64,000 bases of DNA, taken from assembly GCA_917880885.1 (NCBI GenBank), contig OU862921.1, positions 54,642,912 through 54,706,911 on the forward strand. Direction: 5' to 3'. The notes below the pieces were generated by a model. That model did no database searches, had not been told where the DNA came from, and saw only the letters and a list, made by a program, of their open reading frames with translations. Every line of letters starts with the position of its first letter. Position 1 is the stretch's first letter. The DNA is from Limnephilus marmoratus. Lineage: Eukaryota; Arthropoda; Insecta; Trichoptera; Limnephilidae. Below, one piece after another: positions 33,021-45,015 of this stretch. The position numbers and the translations under genes are program-made.

Positions 33021-33374
33021 TCTGGGAACTGCAAGTTTTAATAACGCGAAGCACACATGTCGCTGTAGTTCACTAAACTTCAAAACCGACAAGTTTGTTT
33101 CGATAATAACATCAACTCGTAAAGTAACCCGCCAAAAGTGGACGACTGGGAGAGCACGACCGTGGGGCGTCGCGGTTCGCGTCCTACTGGCGGTAGGCGG
33201 CAGTGGCGGCTGGCGGAGCGTCGGGGCGCCCCTCACCGCCCGCGTCGGCGTCGTTACTCGAACGTGTGATACGTGTTCTCCGCTTGTGTCTGTGTCTGTG
33301 CAGTCCGCGCAACAGATTCGCAATCACTACTACATCTCTTCGGTATCAGTTTCATAAGAAAAAATAGAAAAAAA
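33021..33374 (-). promoter_or_regulatory. Toll 5' leader and putative promoter region
   Basis: Directly upstream of the Toll ATG. The segment 33140-33270 is GC-rich, including CGGCGG-type and GGGGCG words, within AT-rich DNA, and is followed by a GTGTCTGTGTCTGTG run at 33283-33300. The frame stays open up to 33323, but that extension is Arg/Thr/Pro-rich, lacks a signal peptide and is more likely untranslated leader. No TATA box could be assigned. Confidence 0.4.
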
Positions 33375-34140
33375 TTATTGATACTATTTCTGACTCCTTG
33401 GGTGCGGGTAGTGATAAAATTCCAGCATTCTTTATCAAAATGTGTAGCAAGGTAATCTCGAAGCCCCTATTATTGCTCTTTCAATCCTCAATGAAAGAAG
33501 GTACCTTTCCGGATCGTTGAAAGTGTGCTCTTATCACACCAGTATTCAAGTCTGGGGCTAAAAATGATGTCCAGAACTACTAAATTACCAATATTTAATA
33601 ATTTTTGGAAAAAATTGTTCACGAACAACTTTATAACTGCATTCAGTCTGTAATATTCGTGAACCAATATGGTTTTATGAAAAAAAGATCGGTTGTCTCT
33701 AATCTTGTAACATTCGTTTAACATATTACTAAATCAATGGATGATCAAACCCAAGTAGACGTAATCTAAACATACTTCTCGAAAGCGTTTGATAAAATTG
33801 ATCACGGTCTTCTTTTATCCAAATTACTAGCTTTGGGAATTCACGGGGATTTGTATCGATGGTTAGTCTCTTATCTTATGGGCGCACTTAAGGAGTAACA
33901 ATTAATGGTTTCTTCTCTGAGTTCGTAAATATACCTTCCGGTGTGCCCCAATGATCTCACCTGGGACCGTTACTTTTCACAATTTTCATCAACGACATTA
34001 TAAAATGCTTTAATTATGCAAATGTTCTACTCTTCGCTGATGATGTGAAAATATTTCTCGATATTAACTCTATTATTGACTGCTTTAAATTACAAGAAGA
34101 TCTGTACAGGCTTAATGACTATTGTATAAACTGGTTCAAA
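33375..34140 (+). mobile_element. Jockey-type retrotransposon fragment (RT)
   Basis: Plus-strand RT with many stops and frameshifts: DSLGAGSDKIPAFFIKMCSK near 33390, FKSGAKNDVQNY, NQYGFMKKRSVVSNLVTF at about 33660, then FSKAFDKIDHGLLLSKLLAL near 33776, IHGDLYRWLVSYL, motif B as SGVPQ then a stop (CAATGA), and LLFADDVKIFL near 34027. The wording is nearly that of the fragment at 435-1486, so both belong to one family. Its 5' end joins the Toll leader region at about 33375. Confidence 0.85.
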
Positions 34141-34240
34141 AAGTAACATTGCAAATTATCGCCCAATCTCAATACTCACAGTATTTAGCAAACTCTTTGA
34201 GCGTATTGTGTACGATCAAATGTATATAAATATTGTCTGC
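34141..34240 (+). mobile_element. Second Jockey-type RT snippet fused to the previous fragment
   Basis: The reading changes at about 34140 to SNIANYRPISILTVFSKLFE followed by RIVYDQMYINI, an RT finger/palm segment that should come before, not after, the motif C region of the preceding fragment. The two are therefore separate insertions or a rearrangement joined at this point. Confidence 0.7.
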
Positions 34241-34550
34241 TGAATAACCAAAGTACCTCTTAATCAGACCGCACGCCAAAATATCGCTCCGCAGTAATCA
34301 TCTAAACTTATACTTATAGTACACAATAACCAAGCAATTAATCGGTAAACGTGTTCCTTATAATCAGTCTAGTAAATTTAATACTTTTGTGAACTGAAAA
34401 CAATCGGATTTATTATTATTTCGAGTGATTTAATAAAACGTGTGGTGCCAGACAGTGTTGTTACCAAAAAAAACATCACATGCCAAGTAATAAGTAAACC
34501 AGAGTTGTGAACCTACAATTAATATTACTAATTTTGACGACTTGTCGCAC

Positions 34551-34640
34551 GCCGTTCGTGGTGTAGTGGTAAGAACGCCTGGCAACCAGCCTGTGCTCGC
34601 ACCGATATCTGAAGGAACCCGGAACGATCCCCACGGCCGC
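34551..34640 (+). repeat. tRNA-like sequence upstream of a CR1-like element
   Basis: GCCGTTCGTGGTGTAGTGGT (box-A-like) followed by AAGAACGCCTGGCAACCAGC is tRNA-like, and 50 bp further GAACCCGGAACGATCCCC resembles a degraded box B. It ends in a T-run (TTTTTATTTTTTTT) at 34648-34661, which could stop polymerase III. It may be a SINE head or part of the 5' end of the element beginning downstream. Confidence 0.5.
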
Positions 34641-34684
34641 CAAAGATTTTTATTTTTTTTTCATCAGTTATCAATTCATAAGAA

Positions 34685-35658
34685 GTGATCGAGATAGCTA
34701 AATACCTAAATTCAGACGAAGAAACAAAAATAAATCAATATACAATGAATAATTGTGAAGCCTGCCTGAACATTATCAGCAAAAATGATTACGCACTTAC
34801 GTGCGCCATCTGCAAAATTGCCTTCCACAATAACTGCCTAAATATCTCTGATTCCAATTTTAAAAAAATGGCCACTAAAAATAAACAAATATGGAAATGC
34901 CCTAAATGTAAAAGCCGGCCGAGTTCACCTGCACCACCCGCCTCAACATTCGGTTCAGATGCCGATGTGTTATATGAACGCCTCACGAAACACTTTGATA
35001 CCAAGATAAGTGAAATGAAAAAAATATTTGAGGAAGAAATAAGCGACCTTAAGAAAAGCAGTGAATTTATTTGCAACCAGTACGATGACCTGCTCACTCG
35101 CTTCAAAGAAATGCAGGAGGCCCTAAAAGAAACCAAATTCTTGAGAGAGGAGAATGAAAAAAAAACCACAAGAATCTCTTCCCTAGAAAGCCGTCTTGCC
35201 GTTTTAGAACAAGAAAAGCTCTCCGATAGTATGGAAATGGCAGGTGTGGAGTTGCGGCCGGGAGAACAAGCCACGGAAGCCGTACTTCGAGTAGCCAGCA
35301 CACTGGGACTGCCCCTGCAACTACAAGATATTCGCATGGTGACCAAGACTCAAGATCGAAGACGGAATACCCCGGACAAACACCTTTTATAATCACCTTT
35401 TATAATCAAAAAATAAGGGAATCTTTGCTATCTTTAAAAAGTGCGGCCAAATCCTTAGACGCTAAATTTCCCATTTTTCTTAGTGAAGTGTTATCACCGT
35501 ATTTTAAGGAACTTCTATGGAAAACTAAGCAAACGGCTAAGGAAACCCTCTTCCAATTCGTGTAGTTTAAATCTGGTAAATTGCTTGTCCGCAAAGCACC
35601 TGGGGAAAAAATCATTCAAATCAATCACGAAAATGATCTGAAAAAAATGGGGATATAA
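34685..35658 (+). pseudogene. CR1-like ORF1 with PHD-type zinc finger, frameshifted
   Basis: Its first part (34685-35392) holds a C4HC3 PHD-like finger: CEACLNIISKNDYALTCAIC, then FHNNCLN and WKCPKC. It is followed by a Pro/Ser linker and a long coiled coil (KISEMKKIFEEEISDLKKSS, LREENEKKTTRISSLESRLA). The frame ends after PDKHLL, at a 13-bp tandem duplication (CACCTTTTATAAT twice, 35381-35406). Downstream in another frame the FP25K-like tail continues (YNQKIRESLLSLKSAAKSLD, FLSEVLSPYFKELLWKTK), with one in-frame TAG at FQFV-stop-FKSGKLLVRKAPG. A section between RMVTK and the tail appears deleted. Expected role: nucleic-acid binding partner of ORF2. Confidence 0.8.
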
Positions 35659-35664
35659 ACGTAG

Positions 35665-36837
35665 ATGACTAATACTCCTAAAATAAATTTCATGTATTGC
35701 ATACAATTTAATATGGCCGAATTACTCAACACAATTAACTTAACTAGCACTCACTTACATTATTCAACCAATGAAACTAAAATATGCGATACTATCTTTA
35801 GCACCCCAGGCACACTAACTCTATTCAACCAAAATATAAGATCCCTCAACAAAAACTACGATGAACTAGACTTACTCTTATCTACCTTTAAAATAGACTT
35901 CAAAATTATTATCCTAACGGAATGCTGGCTCTCAACAGCTTTTACTGCAAAACACAAAAAAAACTATTACACACATTTCACAACAAAAAATCAAAATCAA
36001 AATGATGGAGTTGTTGTTTACATAAAAGATAGCCTCAACGCCTCCGTCTCAGAAATCGCCTTGGAAAATGCAAACTGTTTACAAATAATTGTCGACCCTG
36101 ATACGTGCATACTCGCTATTTACAGATCACCATCCAGACACAACATTGCACCCTTTATAATAGCTCTCGATACTCACTTAAAAAAAAACTCCCACTTCAA
36201 AAACATCATTGTAGCTGGAGATCTTAACATAAATATACTACCACAAGGCCATCCTCAAAATATCGATTACCAATTGATGCTCCTGGAACACGGCATAATA
36301 AGCGCCATCAACACTCCAACCAGAGTTACCAGAGATTCGGAATCATGTATAGACCACATAATGGTCAAATCCAAAAGCAAATTATGTAGCGTTCTCTTCG
36401 AATCCACAATCACTGACCACTACACAACAATGATTGGCCTGACCACACAGACTCTGAATTCAACCAGTCAAAATAATATCACAAAATTAGAAACTGATTA
36501 CGTTAAGCTAAAAAGTTGCCTAGAAAAACAAACGTGGGAACATCTAAAAAAAATAAATACGACAGAAGAAGCCTGGAATTACTTTCTAGCATACCTACAA
36601 ACGCTCATCACTCAAAACACCACAACAACATTCAACATTATCACGCACCGAAAAAAAAGACTTAAAAAATGGATCACCCAAAGCATACTAAATAGCATAA
36701 AAAACGGGACAAACTACACAAACAAGTTAAACGCAACCCAGATGATACTTTTCTTTACACATTTTATAAAAGGTACAGAAATATTTGTTCTCAAATTATA
36801 CGTAAGGCCAAAGAATTATATTACAGGAACAAACTGA
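35665..36837 (+). pseudogene. CR1-like ORF2, endonuclease part
   Basis: An apurinic-type endonuclease that would nick target DNA. Motifs in order: FNQNIRSLNKNYDELDLLL, ILTECWLS (metal-binding Glu), NDGVVVYIKDSL, LAIYRSPS, VAGDLNINIL (Asp/Asn), PTRVTRDSESCIDHIMVK and the terminal TITDHYTTM (catalytic Asp-His). All key positions are present. The linker region continues to about 36760, where a frameshift separates it from the RT: the next frame carries YYRNKLITANFDPKSVWSIL at about 36815-36875. Confidence 0.85.
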
Positions 36838-38720
36838 TAACTGCAAACTTTGACCCGAAAAGCGTTTGGTCAATTCTGAGAGAAAGTACACATACACTAA
36901 AAAACAAAGATGATGAAATCAAAAAGTTACTTATTAATGAAGAAGAAATCGACTTCCACAAAAATCCAACACTTATTCTTAATTACATAAACAGACATTA
37001 CATAAATATCGGAGCTAGCCTAGCCGAAAATATAAATAAAATTTCAACTAGAAACGGTAATCAAGTACCACGAAACAATATGACTCAGTATTCTAATACA
37101 AACAATGACAGACATTTCAAACTACATAAGGTAACTCTGGAAGACACCAAACAAATAATACTATCCCTTAAGGAAAACACAACAACGGGACCTGACGGAA
37201 TAGACTCGAAAACAATAATAACACTAAGCCACCAACTGCTCATACCACTAACATACGTAATAAATCTTAGTCTGAAAGAAGGAGTATTCCCAAGCATTCT
37301 AAAAAAAGGTCTGGTTATTCCCATTTATAAATCGGGATCAAAAAATAATGTTAATAACTACAGACCCATTACTTTATTAAACACTATGTCAAAAATTCTT
37401 GAAAAAGCAATAAAAGTCCAGCTGCAACATTATTTGGAAAACATGCAAATACTTTCAATAAACCAACATGGCTTTAGAAAAAATAGGAACACAGAAAACG
37501 CAATTGCCACTGTAACCGAATTTATTACGCATAACCTAGATGCTAAAAAAAAAGTCATATCAATTTATCTAGACTTATGTAAAGCTTTTGACACAATTTC
37601 TCACGAAAAACTCTTCAAAAAACTAATAAACGTCGGTGTAAGTGGCACAGAACTAGACTTACTAAAAAGCTTCATGTCGGGTAGAATGCAACAGGTCAAA
37701 ATTAACAATATGTTAAGCGAGCCACTTCTATGTAGGTATGGAGTACCACAGGGAAGCGTTCTTGGTCCCCTAATGTTCCTTATTTACATTAACGACCTGT
37801 GTGACATTGATATCGACGGTCAAATCGTAACATTTGCTGACGATACAGTACTTCTCTGCCAGGCAGAAACATGGAATGAGGTATTTTCAAAGGCCGAAAA
37901 AAGTTTATTGGTAGTTAAAAATTGGCTAAACGATAACATTCTTACCCTAAACACTACAAAAACCAATTATATTACACACAGCATCACACAAAGAGGCCAA
38001 CCTTCACCGTATACTGACCTTATATTACACAACTGCGGACAAACTTCTCCCACCTGTCAATGCGAGCGTATTGAAAGGGTTAAGCACACAAAATACCTAG
38101 GAGTTATAATAGATGCCAACTTACGCTGGACTGACCACATAGCTTATATCACAAGCAAACTCAAACGAGTCATGCATCTCTTAAATTCAATTAAAAACAT
38201 ATTTCCAAGGACAATCCTCAGGACCATATTCTTTGCACTTTGTCAATCCATTATCTCATACGGCATACTGGCTTGGGGAAGTGCAACGAATGTAGCTTTA
38301 GACCCTTTAGTAAAAATTCAAAAGGCAATAATTAAACTCATCCTCCAAGTACCGTTCCTTACAAACACGAAGGTAATTTACGAAACACTGGACGTCATGA
38401 CAATAAGACAACTCTATGCCAAATCTGTACTAATATACTTCTTCCAACATGAACTCCACATTCCAATGCAACCACAATTAGCGATTAAAACCAGGGCCTC
38501 TATAAAAAAAACCATAAATATCCCAATAACTCATACCTCACACGGACAGAGAAACTTTAAGTACTATGCAACCAAACTTTATAACTGCATGCCCAATACA
38601 CTGAAGCAACTATTAACTTCAAATACATCAACAATCCATCACAAAAAACTAATCAAAGACTGGATCAAACAACAAGGTATTCTCTTTATTCAAAATATTA
38701 TAACACCTAACCAAACATGA
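36838..38720 (+). pseudogene. CR1-like ORF2, reverse transcriptase part
   Basis: From about 36840 the frame is open through the pre-RT linker and the RT to the stop at 38718-38720. RT motifs: TTGPDGIDSKTI, IYKSGSKNNVNNYRPITLLN, NQHGFRKNRNTENAIATV, LDLCKAFDTISHEKLFKKL (motif A), YGVPQGSVLGPLMFLIYIND (motif B), VTFADDTVLLC (motif C) and HTKYLGVIIDANLRWTDHI. A Cys triplet typical of this family lies in the thumb (CGQTSPTCQCERIERVKH). No inactivating change is visible in this part, so the element is disabled mainly by the ORF1 lesions and the EN/RT frameshift. Confidence 0.88.
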
Positions 38721-39044
38721 CCCAACCCAAACTTAAAAAAAAATTAAAAAATAAAATTGTTTCGGGACACAAAAAAATACCACAAAAAGTACCACAATAT
38801 TATTTAATACTAGTGGCGGGAGGTTTGTAGAAAAATTATACTTAATTGTATATCAAGTATTTTTTTTTATCTTATACATATTCTAGATATCCTGAAATAA
38901 CCTGTATATAGATCCTTACTAATATTTAATTTATGTATAGGATACTGCCGTCATGGATCGACCCACGGTGCCCCTCTTGACAAAATCAAGGAGGATACTG
39001 TGCTTCGACTCTTGCCGACAGAAGAGCACTTATCCTAAAAATGG

Positions 39045-39080
39045 GAACACCTCAGCACAGGTTCGCCTAGTGAGGTGTTC
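39045..39080 (+). other. Conserved 3'-UTR hairpin of the CR1-like element
   Basis: GAACACCTC (39045-39053) pairs perfectly with GAGGTGTTC (39072-39080). The loop AGCACAGGTTCGCCTAGT is nearly that of the hairpin in the related element at 45016-45052, whose stem has a different sequence. Probably the RNA structure recognised by the reverse transcriptase. Confidence 0.75.
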
Positions 39081-39235
39081 ACAAAACACTACTTTTAACC
39101 AATTTACATACAGTTACAGATCAAAAACATTTTTCTTATTTTTTATTATACTGAAACTTATTATTTATGTACTTAAATCAATGTAATAATCTGTTAAGTG
39201 TATGTTTGCGAATAGAAATAAATAAATAAATAAAA

Positions 39236-40530
39236 AGCATACAAAATCAACAACATGGTTTTTTACAAAAAAGATCAGTACTAACAAACTTAGTCAACTT
39301 TACTGAATACTAAACAAGCAATATGGATAATGGACACCAAGTAGATGTTATCTACACAGATTACTCGAAAGCTTTCGATAAAGTTAACCACTCTATCCTC
39401 ATTAAAAAATTATGCCAATTAGAAATCCATGGCGACTTACTTAGGTAGCTAACTTCATATCTGCAGAAAAGCCTACAGTGCGTATTAGTTGAGGGAATTA
39501 GTTCTGAGGTCTAGCTTTTTTACTGTGCCCTCTGGCGTACCGCAAGGTTCTCAGGTGGGACCATTATTGTTTAATGTATATATATTTGATATTTATAATT
39601 TTTTTTTACATGCTTACTACCTTGCATATGCAGATGACAAAAAAATATACTTAGTAATCAAATCTATCAATGACTGCATAAAACTTCAAGAAGACCTAAA
39701 TCGTCTTTTTGCATACTGTAAATTAAACAAATTAATCATTAACATTTTTAAGTGCAACAAATTATCTTTTACGCGTAACAAAAATAAAATTTCTTTTAAT
39801 TATAACTTTCATGATACACATATCAATGAAATAGAATCAATCCGTGACCTTGGGGTAGTACTAGATGTAAAACTAAATTTTATCAAACGTATTAACGAAG
39901 TAATCAACAAAGCAAATAAGATATTGGGATTTATAATTCGCATATCTAAACCTTTTCGCAATATTAAAACTATGTATTCCCTTTACACCACGTATATCCA
40001 CCCCCACTTAGAATACTGCACAATAATTTGGGCACCGTTCTACCAATGCCATATTGACAGAATCGAAAGTGTGCAAAACAAATTTTTTAAACACATAAAT
40101 TATAAATTCAAATTACTCTTTGCAAATAACACCGAATCCTTAAAATTTCACAACTTTACTCCACTTCAAACGCGTAGATTAATATCTGATCAAATATTTT
40201 TATACATAATTCTGAATAACGGCCTGGACTTTCCTGAACTCGTAAATTATTTAAGAATTCACATACCTGCAAGGCCAACCAGACTAAACCATTTTTTTCA
40301 TTTGCCCGCGTACAAAACCAACCTTAGAAAAAATTCTCCAATTACCCGCATAAAATCAAAATATTTATTGTAAAATAAAAATTACAAAAGGTGTAGCTTA
40401 TGGGTAGACCCCATTTCTTCCAGCTAACCACAGTTATTTAATTACAATGTTTACATAATATTATTTGTTTTATTATAATTACAATGTTTATACAGATAAA
40501 ATAACAATATACCAATGAAAAAAAAATACA
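39236..40530 (+). mobile_element. Jockey-type retrotransposon, 5' truncated RT to 3' end
   Basis: Directly after the (AAAT)n tail, the plus strand reads QHGFLQKRSVLTNLVNF, then YTDYSKAFDKVNHSILIKKL, IHGDLLR, a stop, and LTSYLQKSL. A frame change follows before the long open stretch 39489-40373, which begins with motif B (VPSGVPQGSQVGPLLFNVYI) and motif C (YLAYADDKKIYLV). It continues with IRDLGVVLDVKLNF, YIHPHLEYCTIIWAPFYQ and a C-terminus NSPITRIKSKYLL. The 3' UTR runs to about 40530 with AATAAAA-like words. One stop and one frameshift disable the RT upstream of motif B. Confidence 0.85.
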
Positions 40531-40589
40531 AATATATATACCAATAAAAATAGGCGTTTCATTTACGTGAGGTATTCACTCAACGTGTA

Positions 40590-41575
40590 GTGACATTTAT
40601 TAACAAGGAAAGTGTTTAGTGACGATTTGAATTTGTGTGTATCTTGTATTTGTTTAATGTTATGTGGAAGTGTAGTATGGTCCTTTTTGGAATATTGTTT
40701 TGTTTGCTTTTGGTATTAATAGGTTTTCTGTGAGCCTTGTCGCGTATTTATGTGTTGAGTTTTTTAGTGGGAACTTGTCTGTAGATGATCGCACTAACAT
40801 GCATAACTCCATTATATATATGTCTGTGACTGTCAGAATTTTCAGATTTTTAAACATAGGTCTACATGAATCTAAACGACCAGAGTTTGTAATTTTTCTT
40901 ATGCATCTCTTTTGTATGATGAAGACATCTTTGGCGTTTACCGAGTTTCCCCAAAAAATAATACCGTATTTTATTATTGAATATACATAACCATAGTATG
41001 CGGCTATTACTGATTCGGTGTTCAATATTTTTCTCAAGGTACCCAGAACATAAGAAAAACTACTGATTTTTGCTACAATTTTTGAGACATGTTCTTTCCA
41101 GTTTATGTTTATGTCTAATTCTATTCCCAGTGGTGAACAGGTTTGGGAAGGTTCGATAATATTATTATTAATGTTTACATTTATATTTATAGGTGTAGCT
41201 TGCACTGGACAAAATTTAAAAATTTGGGTTTTGTTTGTGTTGAGTGATAGATGTTGCGATAACAGCCAGTTTGCTATTAATTGGCGAGTCTCGTTAACTT
41301 GTTTTTTAGATTCGTCAACGTCTCCATTACATTCAAACAAGAAAGCGGTGTCATCAGCGAACATTGAACATTCTGTGCCAGCAATTATTGGGAGTTCGTT
41401 TATATAGATAAGGAAGAGGAGAGGCCCAAGAATGCTTCCTTGTGGCACACCCTTGTTTATTTTTCTCCATTTGGATTCTACCATGTACTGGACCATTTTT
41501 TCATCGATATTTGAAATTTGAACTTTCTGCTGACGATTTTTTAAGTATGATTCAAACCATTTTAATGCTAATCCT
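40590..41575 (-). mobile_element. Non-LTR retrotransposon fragment (RT from motif B to the end), BS/CR1-group-like
   Basis: The minus strand, open from 41575 to 40660, starts LALKWFESYLKNRQQKVQIS and continues with NKGVPQGSILGPLLFLIYIN (motif B), ECSMFADDTAFLFE (motif C), CSPLGIELDININWKEHV, YGYVYSIIKYGIIFWGNS and IFIIQKRCIRKIT-like wording (FIIQKRCIRKITNSG). The C-terminus ends TIFQKGPYYTST near 40660. It is 5' truncated inside the palm domain, facing the 5' truncation of the next element at 41576-41580. The remaining open frame has no stop or frameshift. Confidence 0.8.
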
Positions 41576-41807
41576 CTAATGAGAAGAACTTACCGCGTAT
41601 CATAAAGAACTTCTATGGCAAACGAAAAAATTTGCCAAAGAAAATAATTATACATATGTCTGGTACAAGGATGGTAAAATCATGATGAGGCGCCTCACAA
41701 ACGAAAAAATTATTTATATAAAACATGTAGATGATTTAAAAAAAATAACTTAAAATATCGGGAAATTATCCTCTTATATTTCTTCACAATCTACACATCA
41801 TACAAAA

Positions 41808-42965
41808 ATGGATTCTTTTTCTACCAAAATAAAGTCTAACAAATCAGACCTATCAATCTACCATTAAAATATTAGATCAATAAACAAAAACTTTGACCAT
41901 TTTCTCATCGAACTCGAACTTACTAAAACCAAATATGACCTAATTATCTTGACAGAATGTTGGCTAACACCTTACTATACTCCCAAAAACATCCCCAATT
42001 ATACCCACCATCACACCTCGAATCACTACAGACAAAACGACGGCGTAGTAGTATATACATTAAACAACACTCCCAATACATATAACGTCAAAGAAATCTC
42101 CATTACTAACTCCAACTGTCTTCAAATAACATACAGCATAAACACATGTATTATTGCACTTTACCGCTCACCTTCCAAACCTAACATCTCCCCCTTCTTG
42201 CGAGACCTAAACTGTTATCTTACCGAGCTAAAAAAAACAAAACACCTAATCTTAATTGGAGACCTCAACATTAATATTCTAAAAACCAACGAACATCCCC
42301 AGTGCCAAGATTACTTAAATACCATTATGTTTCACGGAATGGAAAGTACAATAAACTCACCTACACGATGTACACCACATTCTTCCTCCTTCATCGACCA
42401 TATTATGGTTAAAACATCAAACCAACACACTTCAGAAATCCACATGTTATCAATTACTGATCACTACGCCACCTCCTTCACAATGAGTTCCAAAAACAAC
42501 GTACAAAGCAAAACATCAACTGAAATAACAACGAAAATAATTAACTATGACCACCTCAACAAAACGATTAGTTCCAAATCCTGGGACAGACTCTATAAGA
42601 TAGCTAACATAGATGAGGCATGGAACTACTTCTCTACCTACATACAAGAAACCCTTGTTCAAAACACCAAAACCACCACAAAAACCATTCCTAGAGCTAT
42701 CAAACCTCTCAAACCATGGATTAATCACACTATCATCAACTGCATTCGGAAACGCAATTCCATACATAAAAAATGTGCCACGAATCCATATGATATTACA
42801 CTTCATAATTTCTACAAAAGATACCGAAATATTTGCACACAAGTCATTAGAAAAGCCAAAAATCTATACTACAATAAAAAAATATCCGAATGCAACAACG
42901 ATCCTAAAAAATATGGAAAGTCCTCAAGGAAGCTACCAATTCAAATAAAGCCACCGACGCCTTAA
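41808..42965 (+). pseudogene. CR1-like ORF2, endonuclease part with one nonsense codon
   Basis: Reading from ATG (MDSFSTKIKSNKSDLSIYH), a TAA at 41863-41865 stands where relatives have a residue before NIRSINKNFDHFLIELE; CAA-to-TAA (Gln) is the simplest reading. After it the frame is open with LILTECWLTPYYTP-like wording (LIILTECWLTPYY), NDGVVVYTLNN, IIALYRSPSKPNIS, LIGDLNINILK, SSFIDHIMVKT and SITDHYATSF, which are all endonuclease motifs. The frame ends at 42965. Loss of one A in the A-run at about 42903-42910 moves the reading into the RT frame (WKVLKEATNSNKATDALNSL). Confidence 0.85.
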
Positions 42966-44740
42966 ACTCTCTCAATATCAATGATATCACCGTAGACTTT
43001 ACATCGAACCCCAACACAATTGTCAATCATATAAACAGTTATTTTGCAAATATAGGTCCAGAACTAGCAACAAAAATCCAATCAAGCAACCATATGCTGG
43101 GTCCTAGCGTTCACCCTTCCAATGATGAATTCCCAACCCGATTTGTTCTCAAAACGGTTACAGAGAAAGAAGTTTCTACGGTAATAAACTCTTTAAAAAA
43201 CTCTTCATCCACCGGCATTGACGAAATACCCAACAGTGTTCTTAAAAAAATTGCCCCGGTTATAATACAACCATTAACTCATCTGCTGAATATTAGCATT
43301 CGCCAAGGATTATTTCCCACCATTCTAAAACAAGGTCTTATTATCCCTATTTTCAAAACAGGCTCCAAACTTGATATTAGTAATTATCGTCCTATTACAT
43401 TACTTAATTCCCTGTCTAAAGTATTTGAAAAGATCGTTAATAATAGTCTTATGGAATATCTGGAAACCAACAACCTACTATCGCCGCGGCAATTTGGCTT
43501 CAGAAACCAGAAAAATACAAACGATGCCATAGCCACCGTCACTGACCACATCTCTGGCCACCTTGATAAGGGCTCGAAATGTCTATCGGTATTTCTCGAC
43601 CTGTGTAAAGCGTTTGATACAATATCACACATCAAATTAGAACGCAAATTGTTCAACATAGGTATTAGGAATAATGAATTAAGCCTCCTCTCCAGTTTTC
43701 TATCTGACAGATCCCAATGCGTTAAACTCAGAGCTACAAAGAGTCAGAATTTACCTATTAGTTACGGTGTCCCACAAGGCAGTGTTATAGGTCCAACGCT
43801 CTTCCTAATATACATTAACGAGTTGTGTAACCTAGATATCGATGCCACTATTGTCAGTTTCGCCGACGACACTGTACTACTATTTAAAGCAAAAGATTGG
43901 CCTACCGTATATTCTAAAGCGGAGGTAGGAATTGAAAAGGTTAAATATTGGCTTGACTCGAACACATTAACTCTTAACATACAGAAAACAAAATACTTAC
44001 TGTCTAGTCTTACCAATATCACAAAACCAAACATACACCCAAAATTAAAAATACACGTATGTAATAATTCATCTCAGAACAGGAATTGCAACTGCCCATG
44101 CCTAGAACAAGTAGCAACTATCAAATATTTAGGTTTAACCTTTGATACACATCTAAATTGGAAGCAACATATACTTAACACTACAAACAAAATCCGCAAA
44201 TCTATTTACTTTTTCAAACAAACGCGCAATTTCCTTAACCTACAACTTTTAAAAACAGTGTATTACTCACTGTGCCAATCTCACATCGAATACGAAATTT
44301 TAGCTTGGGGTAACACTTATTATAATGCCCTCGAACCCATCATTAAAGCACAAAAACTAATAATAAAAATAATTCTTAAACTTCCTCTCACTACCAGCAC
44401 TGATACGATCTTCTATACTTTCAACGTTATGGACATTAAACAGCTCTACGCAAAATCCATCTTACTTTATTTACATAAGAACAACAAAATCCTATACAAA
44501 CCAACACAAATGATACACAATACACGAGCCAAAAATAAAGAACTTCTCCAAACTCCCTTTTCTAAAACCACCTTTGGACAAAAACACTTTAAATACATAG
44601 CTTGCAAACTATACAATACACTTCCAGCCACGATTAGACAAACCGAATCAAAGACCAAATACGAACAAGATTTAAAGAAATGGATTATAAGTATTGGACG
44701 CCACACTACTGCTAACATCTGTAAAATAGAGTACAAATAG
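42966..44740 (+). pseudogene. CR1-like ORF2, reverse transcriptase part
   Basis: The frame is open from about 42912 (before the previous frame ends) to the stop at 44738-44740. Motifs: VNHINSYFANIGPELATKIQ, SSSTGIDEIPNSVLKK, FKTGSKLDISNYRPITLLN, RQFGFRNQKNTNDAIATV, LDLCKAFDTISHIKLERKL (A), YGVPQGSVIGPTLFLIYINE (B), VSFADDTVLLF (C), then the Cys cluster CNNSSQNRNCNCPCLEQ and IKYLGLTFDTHLNWKQHI. The catalytic Asp pair is intact. The C-terminus ends GRHTTANICKIEYK. Confidence 0.88.
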
Positions 44741-45015
44741 ACAGAATTACCATCTCACGTATGTCCTTACCCTTATTAAAGAACTTAAAATAGTAAAATC
44801 CTATATGTATAATATAACTTCCTATATAGACTCGAAAGGATTTACTACTTTATTCATCTCTTCCTTCACCTATATAATGCTCTCTTTATGATATTAACCC
44901 TCAATCTTAATCATCTTTCTGTTTGAATTGTATAAATCAGTATGTATCTTACCTTAAATATTCTCATGTTGTAATTAAATATTCTTACGTATGATACTCA
45001 TTTATGTACCTCTAC

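Larger units (their letters stand above)
34641..39235 (+). mobile_element. CR1-like non-LTR retrotransposon, nearly full length
   Basis: The order on the plus strand is 5' leader, ORF1 with PHD finger (34685-35658, broken), ORF2 with endonuclease (35665-36837) and RT (37080-38720) in different frames, and a 3' UTR with a 9-bp-stem hairpin (39045-39080) ending in (AAAT)n at 39219-39235. The 5' boundary is unresolved and could include the tRNA-like stretch. A 5'-truncated Jockey-type fragment follows immediately after the tail. It is a close relative of the element at 41580-45113. Confidence 0.88.

Noticed and set aside
33021..33323. N-terminal extension of the Toll frame (101 residues from ATG at 33323)
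   Set aside because: It is Arg/Thr/Pro-rich, GC-biased, has no signal peptide, and would bury the real signal sequence that follows the ATG at 33020.
34551..34640. Functional tRNA gene
   Set aside because: Box B is degraded and no acceptor stem pairs; likely SINE or 5' UTR sequence.
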